From NCBI RefSeq assembly GCF_001544475.1, contig NZ_FCNW02000023.1, forward strand, positions 33,232 to 97,231: a DNA stretch of 64,000 nt. Reading direction: 5' to 3'. A program made the translations under genes and the position numbers. The DNA is from Caballeronia humi. GTDB taxonomy: Bacteria; Pseudomonadota; Gammaproteobacteria; Burkholderiales; Burkholderiaceae. The notes beneath the pieces were generated by a model. The model worked only from the letters and a program-made list of their open reading frames with translations. It was not told the origin of the DNA and made no database searches. Each line of letters opens with the position of its first letter. Position 1 is the stretch's first letter. Shown piece after piece: positions 17,901 to 26,543 of the stretch.

Positions 17901-20900
17901 GCACGGGCACCCCGCTTGGCGACCCCATCGAATGCCGCGCCTTGTCGCGCGTCCTGGCGCAGGGTCGGAGCGGCGACGAGCGCGTGTGCCATCTGGGCTC
18001 CGCCAAAGCCAACGTTGGCCACCTCGAAGCGGCCGCCGGCATGGCGGGGATCATCAAGACGCTGTTGGCACTGCACCACGGCCAGATTCCGGTGCAGCGG
18101 AACCTCTCGAACCTCAATCCGCTGATCGATCTCGGAGCTCGAATCGCGATTCCCCGCACCGGCGTGGCGTGGCCTCGCCAACGTGGAGCGCGGCGTCACG
18201 CATCGGTAAACGCATTCGGCTTTTCTGGCACGAACGCGTGTGTGGTGGTGGGCGATGCCGAATGCGCGCCGCCCGACAGCCACGGCAGCGATCAAACCTT
18301 CGTGGAGAAGCAACCTTCGCCCGTCCTGCCCTTCGTCATGAGCGCACGGGACAAACCGGCGTTGCGTCGCCTGGCCGCCCGTTTTGCTGCACATCTGGAG
18401 TCGCTGCCGGAGCGCGACTGGCTTGATTTCGTCTACACGAGTACTTGCCGCCGCGCGTTGCAGGACACCCGCTTCGCTGTCGCAGCCGACAGCGCGGCTG
18501 GGCTCGCGGCGAAGCTGCGGGCCTTGGCTGACGGCTCGGACCTGAACGTCACTGAACACGGTTCCCGCCGCGCGCCGCGAATCGCCTTCGTCTACTCCGG
18601 GCAAGGCATTCCCTTGGAAGACGCGGGCTGGGGACTCTTCCAGCAGCTGCCGGCCTTCCGCGAAGCGTTGGCCCGCTGTGACGCGATCCTCGCGCCCCAG
18701 CTCGGTTTTACGCTCGAGACTTTGCTTTACGGCCATCGGGCCGACATCGACCTCACGCGCCCTTCGCTTGCGCAGCCCGTGCACTTCGCGCTGCAGTACG
18801 CGCTTGGGCAGACGCTGTCGTCCCTCGGCATCCGGGCCGACGTAACGCTCGGTCACAGCCTCGGTGAATACGCCGCGCTCGTGACCAGCGGGGCGATGAG
18901 TGTCGAAGCGGCGCTCGGTCTGGTCGCGGTGCGCGGAGACCTGTGCGGGAACCAGATCGCCCCGGGTGCGATGGCCGCCGTTTTCGCCGACGAGGAGACA
19001 ATCAGCCGGACTATCCTGCAGAGCGGAATCGCGGTGGATCTCGCGGCGATCAACGGCCAGCATCATTGCGTGGTGGCGGGTTCAATCGAAGCGGTGACAC
19101 AGTTCTGCGCCTACCTCGACGAGCGCCACTCGATCGAGCACCGCAAGCTTCGCGTCGAACGGCCTTACCACTCGCGCCTGATGGAGCCGGTGATGCCTGC
19201 CTTGGTCCACGCCGCCGAGGCGATCGAATTCCAGACTCCCTCCAGCGGATTCATTTCCAACGTGACCGGCGAAATCTGGGCGCCGGGCAGGAAACTCACC
19301 GGGCAGTATTTCGCGCGCCATCTGCGCGAACCGGTCCGCTTCGCCGACTCGCTGCATGCGTTGTCCGGCGCGGACGTCGCGCTCGCCATCGAGATCGGCA
19401 CGCGGCCAGTGCTGTGCGGCATCGGCGAGGCTTGCCAGGACGGCGCAGGGCCGCGCTGGCTGCCTCTGCTCCGCCAAACCGGCCACGATCACGAGGACCT
19501 GGTCGAATGCCTCGTGCAGATCGCCGGCGCCGGGTACGAGGTCGACTGGCGCCCGCTTCTGGCGGCAAAGGAACGCAGGGTCGTGTCCTTGCCGGGCTAC
19601 GAATTCGAGAAGGTCCCTCATTGGTTCAAACAGCGCGCGGCGACCGCGCCTTCGGCTAGCATGCCGGTCGCCGCGCGCCCGGCCTGGGAGCAGGTCGTTC
19701 AATGCGGCGAAGCGGCCTTGGGCAGCTTCATGGCAGTCGAGTCGTCCTCCCTTGCGAAGTTCGAGGCCATCTGGAAGCGAATGGTGGAGGTTTGTCCGCT
19801 GGTCATGGCGGCCACGCTGGCGGAACTGGGCGTGTTCCGCCAGGCGGGAGAGACCGTGTGCGCACAGGACATCGCTCAGCGGTGCGCGCTCAAGGCGAGT
19901 CGACTGCCGCTTCTCGGGCAGTGGCTGATGGCGCTCGGCAATGCCGGATATTTGCAGAACGTCGGCGAAGGGTTGTACCGCAACCCTGAGCCCTTCGACG
20001 CGATGCAACTGAAGACGCAGGTTGCCGGCCTTCTCCCGGAAATCAGCACGAGCGAGGACTACCGGCCGCTCGTCGACTACGTAAAGGAGTGCGCCACCAG
20101 CCAGGCCGGGCTGCTCACGGGCACGACGAATCCGCTGGACCTTCTGTTCCCGGACGGCGAATCGAAAGTGGCCGACGCGCTGTACCAGCTCAACCCGGTG
20201 TCGCGGATGCAGAACCACATCGCGGTCGAGGCGCTCCGGGCGATGGTCGGCCGCCATGCAACGCGCCAGCGCCGCCCGATGCGCATCCTGGAGCTGGGCG
20301 CCGGCACTGGCGGCACCAGCGCGGCGCTTCTCAAAGTGCTGCCTGCCACGGGCGTGGTCTATCACTTCACGGATGTCTCGCACTTCTTCACGGACCGCGC
20401 CAAGGCGCGCTTTGCCGGCTTGCCGTTCATCGAGTACGGCTTGTTCGACATCAACAAGGGTTTTGCCGAGCAAGGCTACGAACCGGCCTCCTTCGACCTG
20501 ATCCTGGCGGCGAACGCCATTCATGCCGCCAAGCACATCGACGAGACGCTGCATCAGTTGCGCAGGCTCCTGGTGCCGGGGGGCGCACTGATGCTCATCG
20601 AGGGCACCGTCAACACGCCGATCCAGATGCTGACACTGGCGCACATCGAGAGCTTTGGCCACTACCAGGACCGGCGCAAGGCGCGCAATCTGCCTTTCAT
20701 GTCCGTCGACGAGTGGCGCGCCTGCTTGCTCGCAGCCGGCTTCGAAGGCTTCAGCGCGGTGCCCGGCGTGGGCCACTCTTCGCAGGCGTGGCCACAGCAT
20801 CTCCTGCTGGCTTGCAGTGCAGAGGAGGGCGGCGCCGTGGCTTCCAGCGTCGTCACACAGGAGGCGGTCGAGTCGCTCACGCCGCTGAGCGCGCCGTCGC

Positions 20901-21202
20901 CAGCCCCGATGCACGAATCAGCCGCGGACTCCAGTCTCGGCACCACGGATGCGCTGAGCCGGCTGCTCGGCAAGCTGATTCACGTCGATGCGGCCCGCGT
21001 CGATCCCCAGGCGACGTTCATCGAGCTGGGTGTCGATTCGATCGTCCTGATGGAGTTCACGCACGCTGTCAGCCGGCAGCACGGCGTGAAGCTGACGGTG
21101 CCGCAAATCTTCGAGCATTACCCCAGTCTGGAAAAACTGTCCCGCTTTCTCGATGCGGGCGAGGTTCAGGGGTCGAGCATCGATACTGCGGAGGAGGTCT
21201 GA
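14978..21202 (+). CDS. Polyketide synthase: FAAL-ACP-KS-AT-CMeT-ACP
   Basis: 2074 residues. Domains in order: fatty acyl-AMP ligase (about 1-580; YTSGSTGMPKG near 170, WVPHFHDLGLL near 210, typical of FAAL); carrier ACP1 (Ser628 in GLGSIDA); ketosynthase (about 690-1110; Cys839 in DTACSSA, EAHGTGT, KANVGHLEAAAG); acyltransferase (about 1190-1470; Ser1294 in GHSLGEYAA, late motif RPYHSRLMEP); C-methyltransferase (about 1560-1930; ELGAGTGGTS near 1771); ACP2 (Ser2021 in LGVDSIVLM). There is no ketoreductase, dehydratase, enoylreductase or thioesterase. Reading by co-linearity: a free fatty acid is adenylated and loaded on ACP1, extended once, methylated at the alpha carbon once or twice, and passed on as a beta-ketoacyl chain to the NRPS two bases downstream. 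Malonyl choice is assumed; the AT motif is not the usual HAFH. Confidence 0.93.
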   Translation: MTRRTLLEVFIDNTTPDTSASYTYLRDGEIVDRTLTHYELLQRAKGLAEWLKQQGMSGKRALLVFPTGLEFVEAFLACLIANVTTVPVAPVPLTGDTNKAKRLSVLMDDCQPSIVLGVGKTIGNAGAFVEQNPKWSDLTWLEVDTFEGWDAFPDRAIDMPSPTAIAVLQYTSGSTGMPKGVMLSHQNILHNLIQWDHGLGHDDASRIISWVPHFHDLGLLYGILFPMYRSISACLLPGVAVAQTPLRWLKAISDFKGTHSMGPNFMYGHCCQKISEHDCVGLDLSSWRMALNAAEPVSVETVSKFNEKFGRYGFPSNAMTAGYGLAEATCFVTCQTWDEPVRALSLSAKALLCNEVRLAKAGEVAADMVACGKALNGTTVKIVDPARLTECAPDEIGEIWVHSGSVSSGYWNRPDETARTMGATMAGDRGGQQFLRTGDLGFVNEGDLFTTGRIKDLIIVHGDNYYPQDAEREIGRAHPGFAPGGCAVFPVTRDGEERIVVVQELTRAHRGGPYDEMFGAIRRAVGAAFDLPVYAIVLIQPGTTAKTSSGKIQRNQSKRAFLEGGLRVVAKWEIDPDAKAPVQSPMAACPSSAVEVEAFLTRRAAEISQVSQQSVRADRPFSEYGLGSIDAASLATELASRFNVEVSPTEFYDHPSIRQLAHYLSRRIEGERPQAKTAALASCDPDSVVVVGMACRFPGAGNLAAYWDLLSEGRSGITSRRHGDGTVRHGGFLDDLIEFDNAFFSITNREAACMDPQQRIAMQVAWHALEDAGIKPDAIAGTDTGVFFGASAFDYGLLQLTQAELDAYSSQGSVLAVIANRIAYQLDLHGPSFVVDTACSSALTAVHLACRSLRDAECRMAIVGAVNVLLASEWDEGLIKAGMLAPDGQCKTFDASANGYVRSEGCGALVLKRYQDAVADGDRIYGAIVGSTLNQDGRSNGLTAPSGSAQEALVLSALAKAKLDPSELQYVEAHGTGTPLGDPIECRALSRVLAQGRSGDERVCHLGSAKANVGHLEAAAGMAGIIKTLLALHHGQIPVQRNLSNLNPLIDLGARIAIPRTGVAWPRQRGARRHASVNAFGFSGTNACVVVGDAECAPPDSHGSDQTFVEKQPSPVLPFVMSARDKPALRRLAARFAAHLESLPERDWLDFVYTSTCRRALQDTRFAVAADSAAGLAAKLRALADGSDLNVTEHGSRRAPRIAFVYSGQGIPLEDAGWGLFQQLPAFREALARCDAILAPQLGFTLETLLYGHRADIDLTRPSLAQPVHFALQYALGQTLSSLGIRADVTLGHSLGEYAALVTSGAMSVEAALGLVAVRGDLCGNQIAPGAMAAVFADEETISRTILQSGIAVDLAAINGQHHCVVAGSIEAVTQFCAYLDERHSIEHRKLRVERPYHSRLMEPVMPALVHAAEAIEFQTPSSGFISNVTGEIWAPGRKLTGQYFARHLREPVRFADSLHALSGADVALAIEIGTRPVLCGIGEACQDGAGPRWLPLLRQTGHDHEDLVECLVQIAGAGYEVDWRPLLAAKERRVVSLPGYEFEKVPHWFKQRAATAPSASMPVAARPAWEQVVQCGEAALGSFMAVESSSLAKFEAIWKRMVEVCPLVMAATLAELGVFRQAGETVCAQDIAQRCALKASRLPLLGQWLMALGNAGYLQNVGEGLYRNPEPFDAMQLKTQVAGLLPEISTSEDYRPLVDYVKECATSQAGLLTGTTNPLDLLFPDGESKVADALYQLNPVSRMQNHIAVEALRAMVGRHATRQRRPMRILELGAGTGGTSAALLKVLPATGVVYHFTDVSHFFTDRAKARFAGLPFIEYGLFDINKGFAEQGYEPASFDLILAANAIHAAKHIDETLHQLRRLLVPGGALMLIEGTVNTPIQMLTLAHIESFGHYQDRRKARNLPFMSVDEWRACLLAAGFEGFSAVPGVGHSSQAWPQHLLLACSAEEGGAVASSVVTQEAVESLTPLSAPSPAPMHESAADSSLGTTDALSRLLGKLIHVDAARVDPQATFIELGVDSIVLMEFTHAVSRQHGVKLTVPQIFEHYPSLEKLSRFLDAGEVQGSSIDTAEEV

Positions 21203-21204
21203 CC

Positions 21205-24200
21205 ATGTATCGACAAGATTTCGCGTGCCTCTCCAACGATGGCGTCCAGCGCAAAGCGTATCCGCTGACACCGATGCAGGAGGCCTACTGGATCGGCGAG
21301 CAGAACGGCTATCTCCTTGGCACCGCGGCCTGCCTGTATCGCGGCTACCGTGCCGCGCTGCTCGACCTGCAAAAGCTCGAGCAAACGCTGCTTCAGTTGA
21401 TGGCGACGCATCCGGCCCTGCGCACGCGCATCCTCCCGGACGGCACGCAGGCCATCGCGCCGATGCCCGCCCGTTGTCAGGTTCCGGTGCGCGACATCCG
21501 GCACCTCGGCGTGGCGGAGCAAGAGGCACGCGTGGCCGGCTGGAAGGACTCGCTCAACGCGCATCTGCCGGAGATGGACAGCGGTTGCCAGTTCGTCTGT
21601 GTTGTCGACCATGTCCACGACGGCTACCGGCTCCACTTCCTGTTCCGCCTGCTCACGCTGGACGGGCGCTCGCTCGCCGTGTTCTTCCACGACTTGACGC
21701 GCCTCTACCGGGGCGACGCGCCGCACGACGCACCGGCAGCCGACTTCCGCGAGTACGTCGAGGAGCAGCACGCGACCAGGCTCGGCCTCGCCTACCGGCA
21801 ATCCCTCGACTACTGGACCCGCCGGCTGGGGACGCTGCCCCCGGCGCCGGACCTGCCGATACGCGAGCACGGGGAGATTCCCCACAAATCGATTTTCCGC
21901 CGTCGTCAGGTCCGGCTGGAGCCGGGGGAGGTCCAGCAGTTCGCGCTACGGGCCAGGATGCTCGGCGCGACGCTCAACGCGGTGCTGTGCACCGTGTTCG
22001 CGGACGTTCTGCGGCGTTGGTCGCGCAGTCCGTCGTTCACGCTCAACCTGCTGATATCCGGACGTCCGGCCAACGACCCTCGATTCGACCGGGTTATCGG
22101 CAACTTCAGCAATACCTTGCTGCTGGAAGTGCCAGCGGCCGAAGGCGGTTTTCGCGAACGGGCTGCCGCCTTGCAAAAGCAGTTGTTCCGCGAGATCGAG
22201 CACCGCCACGTGTCCGGCGTCGACGTGATCCGGCAGATGAACCGGCCGGCGTCGGTTCTGCCAGCCATGCCTGTGGTGTTCGCCAGCACCCTCGGCCTGG
22301 AGAAAGGCTCGATGGCAGCACCGTCCGAACTGGGCTGGCTACGCGGCGAGGGCAGCATGCACACGCCACAGGTCTGGCTGGATCATCAGGCCTACATGGA
22401 GGAGGGCGCTATGGTCCTGAACTGGGACTATGTCGATGGCGTCTTCCTGCCCGGCGTGATCGAGGACATGTTCGCCACGTACCAGAGTTGTCTGCAACAG
22501 ATTTTAAGGTGCGGCGATCCCGCCTCCTGCTCGCCCACCCTGCAACCGCCCTCGCTCGCGGCCCGTCACACGGCGAACGACACCGCGCGACCATTGCCTG
22601 ATGGCCTGCTGCACGACTTTTTCATCGAAGCCTGCCGCAAGCATCCGGCGCAGACGGCCATCGTCGCGCCCGACAGGCGCATCGACTACGCCGAATTGCT
22701 GTGCCGGACCACGGGGCTGGCGAGCGAAATGCGCCAGTGGGGCGTGGCTCGCAACGATCTGGTTGCCATTGTCGCTCGCCGGGGCTGGCGACAGGTGGCG
22801 GCCGCGATGAGCACCGTGCAGGCCGGCGCGGCGTACCTTCCCGTGGCCTACGACCTGCCACTGTCGCGCAAACAATGGCTGATCGACCAGCCCGGCGTGA
22901 AGGTCGTGCTGTGCGAGCGCGATGCCGTCGCGACCCTGCGCGCGCCCGAGGGCGTCCCGTTGCGGGTGCTCGAGGACGCGTTGCCGGACGAAGCGCCGGC
23001 CATGCCCGTCGCCCTGGCCAGCGTTCAGGGTCCCGACGACCTCGCCTACGTCATCTTCACGTCGGGTTCGACCGGCCAGCCCAAGGGGGTGGCGATCACT
23101 CATCGCGGGGCGGTCAACACCCTCCAGGATGTCATCGCGCGATTCGGCCTGGACGACCGCGACCGCGTCCTCGGCCTCTCCGCGTTCAATTTCGACCTGT
23201 CCGTCTACGACATTTTCGCGACGCTGGGCTGCGGAGCGACCTTGGTACTGCCGCCTCACAGCAGCAGTCCGTCGCCTGCCGACTGGGCGCAAAGTATCGA
23301 GCAGCACGGCGTCACCGTCTGGAACAGCGTGCCGGCCCTGCTGGAAATGCAGCTCGAATATTCCGTCGCCCGCGCGCCGGAGGTCTTGTCGAAATTGCGG
23401 CTCATCATGCTGAGCGGCGACTGGATACCGGTGTCCTTGCCGGGCCGCGTGGCGTGTGTCGCGCCGCGCGCCGCCCTCGTCGGTCTCGGCGGCGCCACGG
23501 AAGCGTCGATCTGGTCGAACTATTTCGTCATCGGCCACGTCGACCCGAAATGGCGCAGCATTCCCTACGGCTGGCCGCTGTCGAACCAGAGCTTCCACGT
23601 GCTGGACGACGCCTTGCAGCCGCAGCCCGCCTGGGCCACCGGAAACCTGTACATCGGCGGCATCGGCCTCGCGCAGAGCTATTACAGGGATCCCGAGCGG
23701 ACCGGTGCCAGCTTCATTACGCATCCCGCCACCGGGGAACGCCTCTACCGCACAGGCGATCTCGGCCGCTATCAGGCCGATGGCCGTCTCGAATTCCTGG
23801 GGCGCAGCGACACTCAGGTCAAGATTTTCGGGCACCGTATCGAGCTGGGCGAGGTCGATGCGATGCTCGAGCGGTGCCCCGGCGTGCGCAGCGCGGCGTC
23901 GCTGGTGAGGAGCGTCGGCGAGCACAACCGGCCGCAGTTGCTGGCATTCTTCGTGCGCGATCCGCTCGCGGCCAAGGAGGGCGCGGCCATCGAAGCCTCG
24001 ATCCGCCAACACCTCGGCGACCTGCTGCCTCATTACATGGTGCCGGGCCTGCTGGTCGAGATCGACCAGATGCCGGTGACCGCCAACGGGAAGATCGATC
24101 GCGCCGTCCTTCAGGAGCAGGCGTCCGCGCTGCAGCGCGCGGGCACGGAGAAGATCCTGCCGCGCGACGAGACCGAGGCCGCGCTGTCGTCGCTGTGGGA

Positions 24201-25230
24201 AGAGCTGCTCGGTATCGAACAGCCGGGCGTCGATGACGATTTCTTCGCCCTTGGCGGCAGTTCGCTGATGGCAGTGCGGCTGCTCAACGCGATCGAGTCC
24301 ACTCTCGGGCAGACCCTGTCGCTCGCGTCTTTGCTGCGCCAGGGCACGATCGCCACACAGGCCCGGCTGATCGCCGAACTGGCGGTGCAGGCGCCCTCGC
24401 GCAAGCCTGGCAAGAACTCGGCCCGCGACGCCGTCGTGATCATCCGCCGTGCGGCGATACGAGCAGAACCGCAGGACGTTCTGGTCGCCGTTCACCCTGT
24501 CGGCGGCAACGTCCTGTGTTACCGGGAACTGCCGGAGCTCGTGCCGCAGCACACGGACATCATCGGCATCCAGTCGCGAGGCGACGGTGGCGCCCGCACG
24601 GTTGCCGACATGGCTGCCAGCTATGTACGGGAACTGGCGCCGCATCTGCCTGCGGCAGCCCGGGTTCATCTGTTCGGATGGTCGATGGGCGGCGTCATCG
24701 CACACGAGATGGCCGGCCTGCTGGAAAGCGCCGGCGTGATCCCGGCCGGCCTGACCATGATCGACAGCTGGGTCGGCGAACTCGCGCTGAAGGAGGGCGC
24801 GGCGCTTGCCGGCGCCGACCTCCTGAGGACTTTCGCGAGAGACTTGCTGCAGACACAGCAGCTCTCGCAGGATCTCGAAGCGCTCGCCACGCTGCCCCTT
24901 TCACAAGGGATCGCTGCGCTGCGCTCCGTGCTGGACGAAAGCGGGACCAACCGCTTATCCGTCTCCGATCTCGAGGCGTTGCTCGCCGAACACAAGGCGA
25001 ACTTCGATGCGCTGATCCAGCATCGGCCCGGGACCACGAGCGTCGTGCCGCTTGAGTTCAAGGCGACGAGGCAATCGAGTTTCCCGTTCCTCGTACCGTT
25101 TTCCGCCCCTGCCGTTAGCCTCGGTGCAACGCGGCAGGTTCATCTCGACGAAACACATTTTTCGATCGCCCGTGGCGACAGCCTGCGCCGGATCATGGCG
25201 CACGTCCTCGGGTGCGGGAGCCTCGCATGA
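21205..25230 (+). CDS. NRPS: Cy-A(Cys)-PCP-TE
   Basis: 1341 residues; starts two bases after the PKS. Condensation/cyclisation domain (about 15-440): LTPMQEAYWIGEQ, VIGNFSNTLLLEV, PVVFASTLGLE and TPQVWLDHQAYMEEGAMVLN are Cy-type, but the core motif reads RLLTLDGRS (residues 148-156), so the first Asp of DxxxxDxxS is Arg. Adenylation domain (about 475-970): IFTSGSTGQPKG, FDLSVYD at 663, VTVWNSVPALLEM, LGGATEASIWS and the late TANGKID. The pocket residues I read, D-L-Y-N-L-S-L-I-W-K, equal the known cysteine code. Carrier: LGGSSLMA, Ser1020. Thioesterase: GWSMGG, Ser1160. It should couple the polyketide chain to Cys, close a thiazoline ring, and release a free acid. Confidence 0.93.
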   Translation: MYRQDFACLSNDGVQRKAYPLTPMQEAYWIGEQNGYLLGTAACLYRGYRAALLDLQKLEQTLLQLMATHPALRTRILPDGTQAIAPMPARCQVPVRDIRHLGVAEQEARVAGWKDSLNAHLPEMDSGCQFVCVVDHVHDGYRLHFLFRLLTLDGRSLAVFFHDLTRLYRGDAPHDAPAADFREYVEEQHATRLGLAYRQSLDYWTRRLGTLPPAPDLPIREHGEIPHKSIFRRRQVRLEPGEVQQFALRARMLGATLNAVLCTVFADVLRRWSRSPSFTLNLLISGRPANDPRFDRVIGNFSNTLLLEVPAAEGGFRERAAALQKQLFREIEHRHVSGVDVIRQMNRPASVLPAMPVVFASTLGLEKGSMAAPSELGWLRGEGSMHTPQVWLDHQAYMEEGAMVLNWDYVDGVFLPGVIEDMFATYQSCLQQILRCGDPASCSPTLQPPSLAARHTANDTARPLPDGLLHDFFIEACRKHPAQTAIVAPDRRIDYAELLCRTTGLASEMRQWGVARNDLVAIVARRGWRQVAAAMSTVQAGAAYLPVAYDLPLSRKQWLIDQPGVKVVLCERDAVATLRAPEGVPLRVLEDALPDEAPAMPVALASVQGPDDLAYVIFTSGSTGQPKGVAITHRGAVNTLQDVIARFGLDDRDRVLGLSAFNFDLSVYDIFATLGCGATLVLPPHSSSPSPADWAQSIEQHGVTVWNSVPALLEMQLEYSVARAPEVLSKLRLIMLSGDWIPVSLPGRVACVAPRAALVGLGGATEASIWSNYFVIGHVDPKWRSIPYGWPLSNQSFHVLDDALQPQPAWATGNLYIGGIGLAQSYYRDPERTGASFITHPATGERLYRTGDLGRYQADGRLEFLGRSDTQVKIFGHRIELGEVDAMLERCPGVRSAASLVRSVGEHNRPQLLAFFVRDPLAAKEGAAIEASIRQHLGDLLPHYMVPGLLVEIDQMPVTANGKIDRAVLQEQASALQRAGTEKILPRDETEAALSSLWEELLGIEQPGVDDDFFALGGSSLMAVRLLNAIESTLGQTLSLASLLRQGTIATQARLIAELAVQAPSRKPGKNSARDAVVIIRRAAIRAEPQDVLVAVHPVGGNVLCYRELPELVPQHTDIIGIQSRGDGGARTVADMAASYVRELAPHLPAAARVHLFGWSMGGVIAHEMAGLLESAGVIPAGLTMIDSWVGELALKEGAALAGADLLRTFARDLLQTQQLSQDLEALATLPLSQGIAALRSVLDESGTNRLSVSDLEALLAEHKANFDALIQHRPGTTSVVPLEFKATRQSSFPFLVPFSAPAVSLGATRQVHLDETHFSIARGDSLRRIMAHVLGCGSLA

Positions 25231-26543
25231 CTGTTTCCTCCACATCCCCAAGTACCATCGACACGCTCGTCGTCGGGGCGGGACAAGCCGGACTGGCCGC
25301 GAGCTACCATCTTCGACTGCATGGCGTCGAGCATCTCGTGATCGAGAGCGCCAGCCGGCCCGCCCACCGGTGGATTGATCACCGGTGGGATTCCTTCACG
25401 CTGGTGACGCCCAACTGGACCGTCCGCATTCCCGGCGCGGAATACGACGGCGACGATCCCGACGGATTCATGCCGCGCCTGGAGATCGCCGCCCGCTTCC
25501 AGGAATACGTGCAAAAGTACCGGCTGCCGGTCCGGTACAACACGCGAGTCCACTCGGTCCGGGCGGGTTCCGACGCCGGCTTCGAGATCGGCACCAGCGC
25601 CGGTGTGTTTCGCGCAAGGCATGTGGTGATGGCCACGGGCCTGTTCCAGACACCGCGCATTCCGTCTTTCTCGGAGAAGATGCCGCCACGCGTGCGGCAG
25701 ATGCATTCGAGCGAATACCGGAACCCCGGCATGCTGGGGCGCGGCGCGGTGCTCGTCGTAGGCAGTTCCCAGTCGGGCTGCCAGATTGCCGACGAGATCC
25801 GCAGGAGTGGGCACGAGGTGTTCCTGTGCGTGGGGAAGTCCGGCCGCGCGCCACGCCGGTATCGCGGCAAGGACAGCTCGGAGTGGCTCGACCTGCTCGG
25901 CCTGTCGGACCAGACGGTTGACCAGCTTCCATCGCCCAAGATGAAATTCGCGGGAAGTCCGCACATCATCGGCCGGTCGGATGGCAGGGACATCAACCTG
26001 CACCGGTTCCATCGCGACGGCATGACTCTCCTCGGCAGCCTGACCGACGTGAGCGACAACACGCTCCGGCTTGCACCCGACCTGCATCGAAACCTCGCGA
26101 TCGCGGACAAATTCGAAAAGGCGTTCCTGCAAAGGATCGACAGCTATATCGAGTCGCACCAGCTGACGTGCGAGCGCGAAGCCGTGCCGGATTGGCAGGA
26201 CGGATATTCGTGCGCGCAGGTCGCGGAACTCGACCTCGACCGGCACGGGATCAACACGGTCGTCTGGGCAACGGGATATGGCTTCGACTTCAGTCTGGTG
26301 AAGTTTCCGGTCTTCGACGAAGACGGCTACCCCGTTCAAACACGCGGGGTGACGCAGCAGCGGGGCCTGTATTTCGTCGGCCTGCCGTGGTTGCACAAGC
26401 AGCGCTCGGGTCTTCTGAGCGGCGCGGGCGCCGACGCGGCTCACGTGGTTTCCCACATCCTGGCTCTTGCGCCATCCGCCGGTTATCAGGACCGGCGCAT
26501 CGACCCGTCACTCGAATGCGCGATGGGAGGCCAAGATGGCTGA
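25227..26543 (+). CDS. Flavin-dependent monooxygenase, likely tailoring enzyme
   Basis: 438 residues; its ATG overlaps the NRPS stop (ATGA). Two Rossmann motifs are visible: VVGAGQAGLAASYH near residue 13 for FAD and VVGSSQSGCQIADE near 178 for NADPH, plus ATGLFQTPRIP and the late VVWATGYGFDF, typical of class-B flavin monooxygenase-like proteins. The family does N- and S-oxygenation, Baeyer-Villiger reactions and some oxidative decarboxylations. In this cluster it could oxidise the thiazoline sulfur or nitrogen, aromatise to a thiazole, or insert oxygen beside the predicted ketone. Which of these happens cannot be told from sequence. Tight coupling to the NRPS makes a pathway role very likely. 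Confidence 0.88.
   Translation: MTVSSTSPSTIDTLVVGAGQAGLAASYHLRLHGVEHLVIESASRPAHRWIDHRWDSFTLVTPNWTVRIPGAEYDGDDPDGFMPRLEIAARFQEYVQKYRLPVRYNTRVHSVRAGSDAGFEIGTSAGVFRARHVVMATGLFQTPRIPSFSEKMPPRVRQMHSSEYRNPGMLGRGAVLVVGSSQSGCQIADEIRRSGHEVFLCVGKSGRAPRRYRGKDSSEWLDLLGLSDQTVDQLPSPKMKFAGSPHIIGRSDGRDINLHRFHRDGMTLLGSLTDVSDNTLRLAPDLHRNLAIADKFEKAFLQRIDSYIESHQLTCEREAVPDWQDGYSCAQVAELDLDRHGINTVVWATGYGFDFSLVKFPVFDEDGYPVQTRGVTQQRGLYFVGLPWLHKQRSGLLSGAGADAAHVVSHILALAPSAGYQDRRIDPSLECAMGGQDG

Noticed and set aside
20089..21204. Extended N-terminus for the NRPS gene
   Set aside because: This reading lies inside the PKS; the true start is the ATG at 21205, directly after the PKS stop and before the Cy domain.
22504..24705. 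733-codon minus-strand open frame
   Set aside because: Antisense of the cysteine-type adenylation domain.
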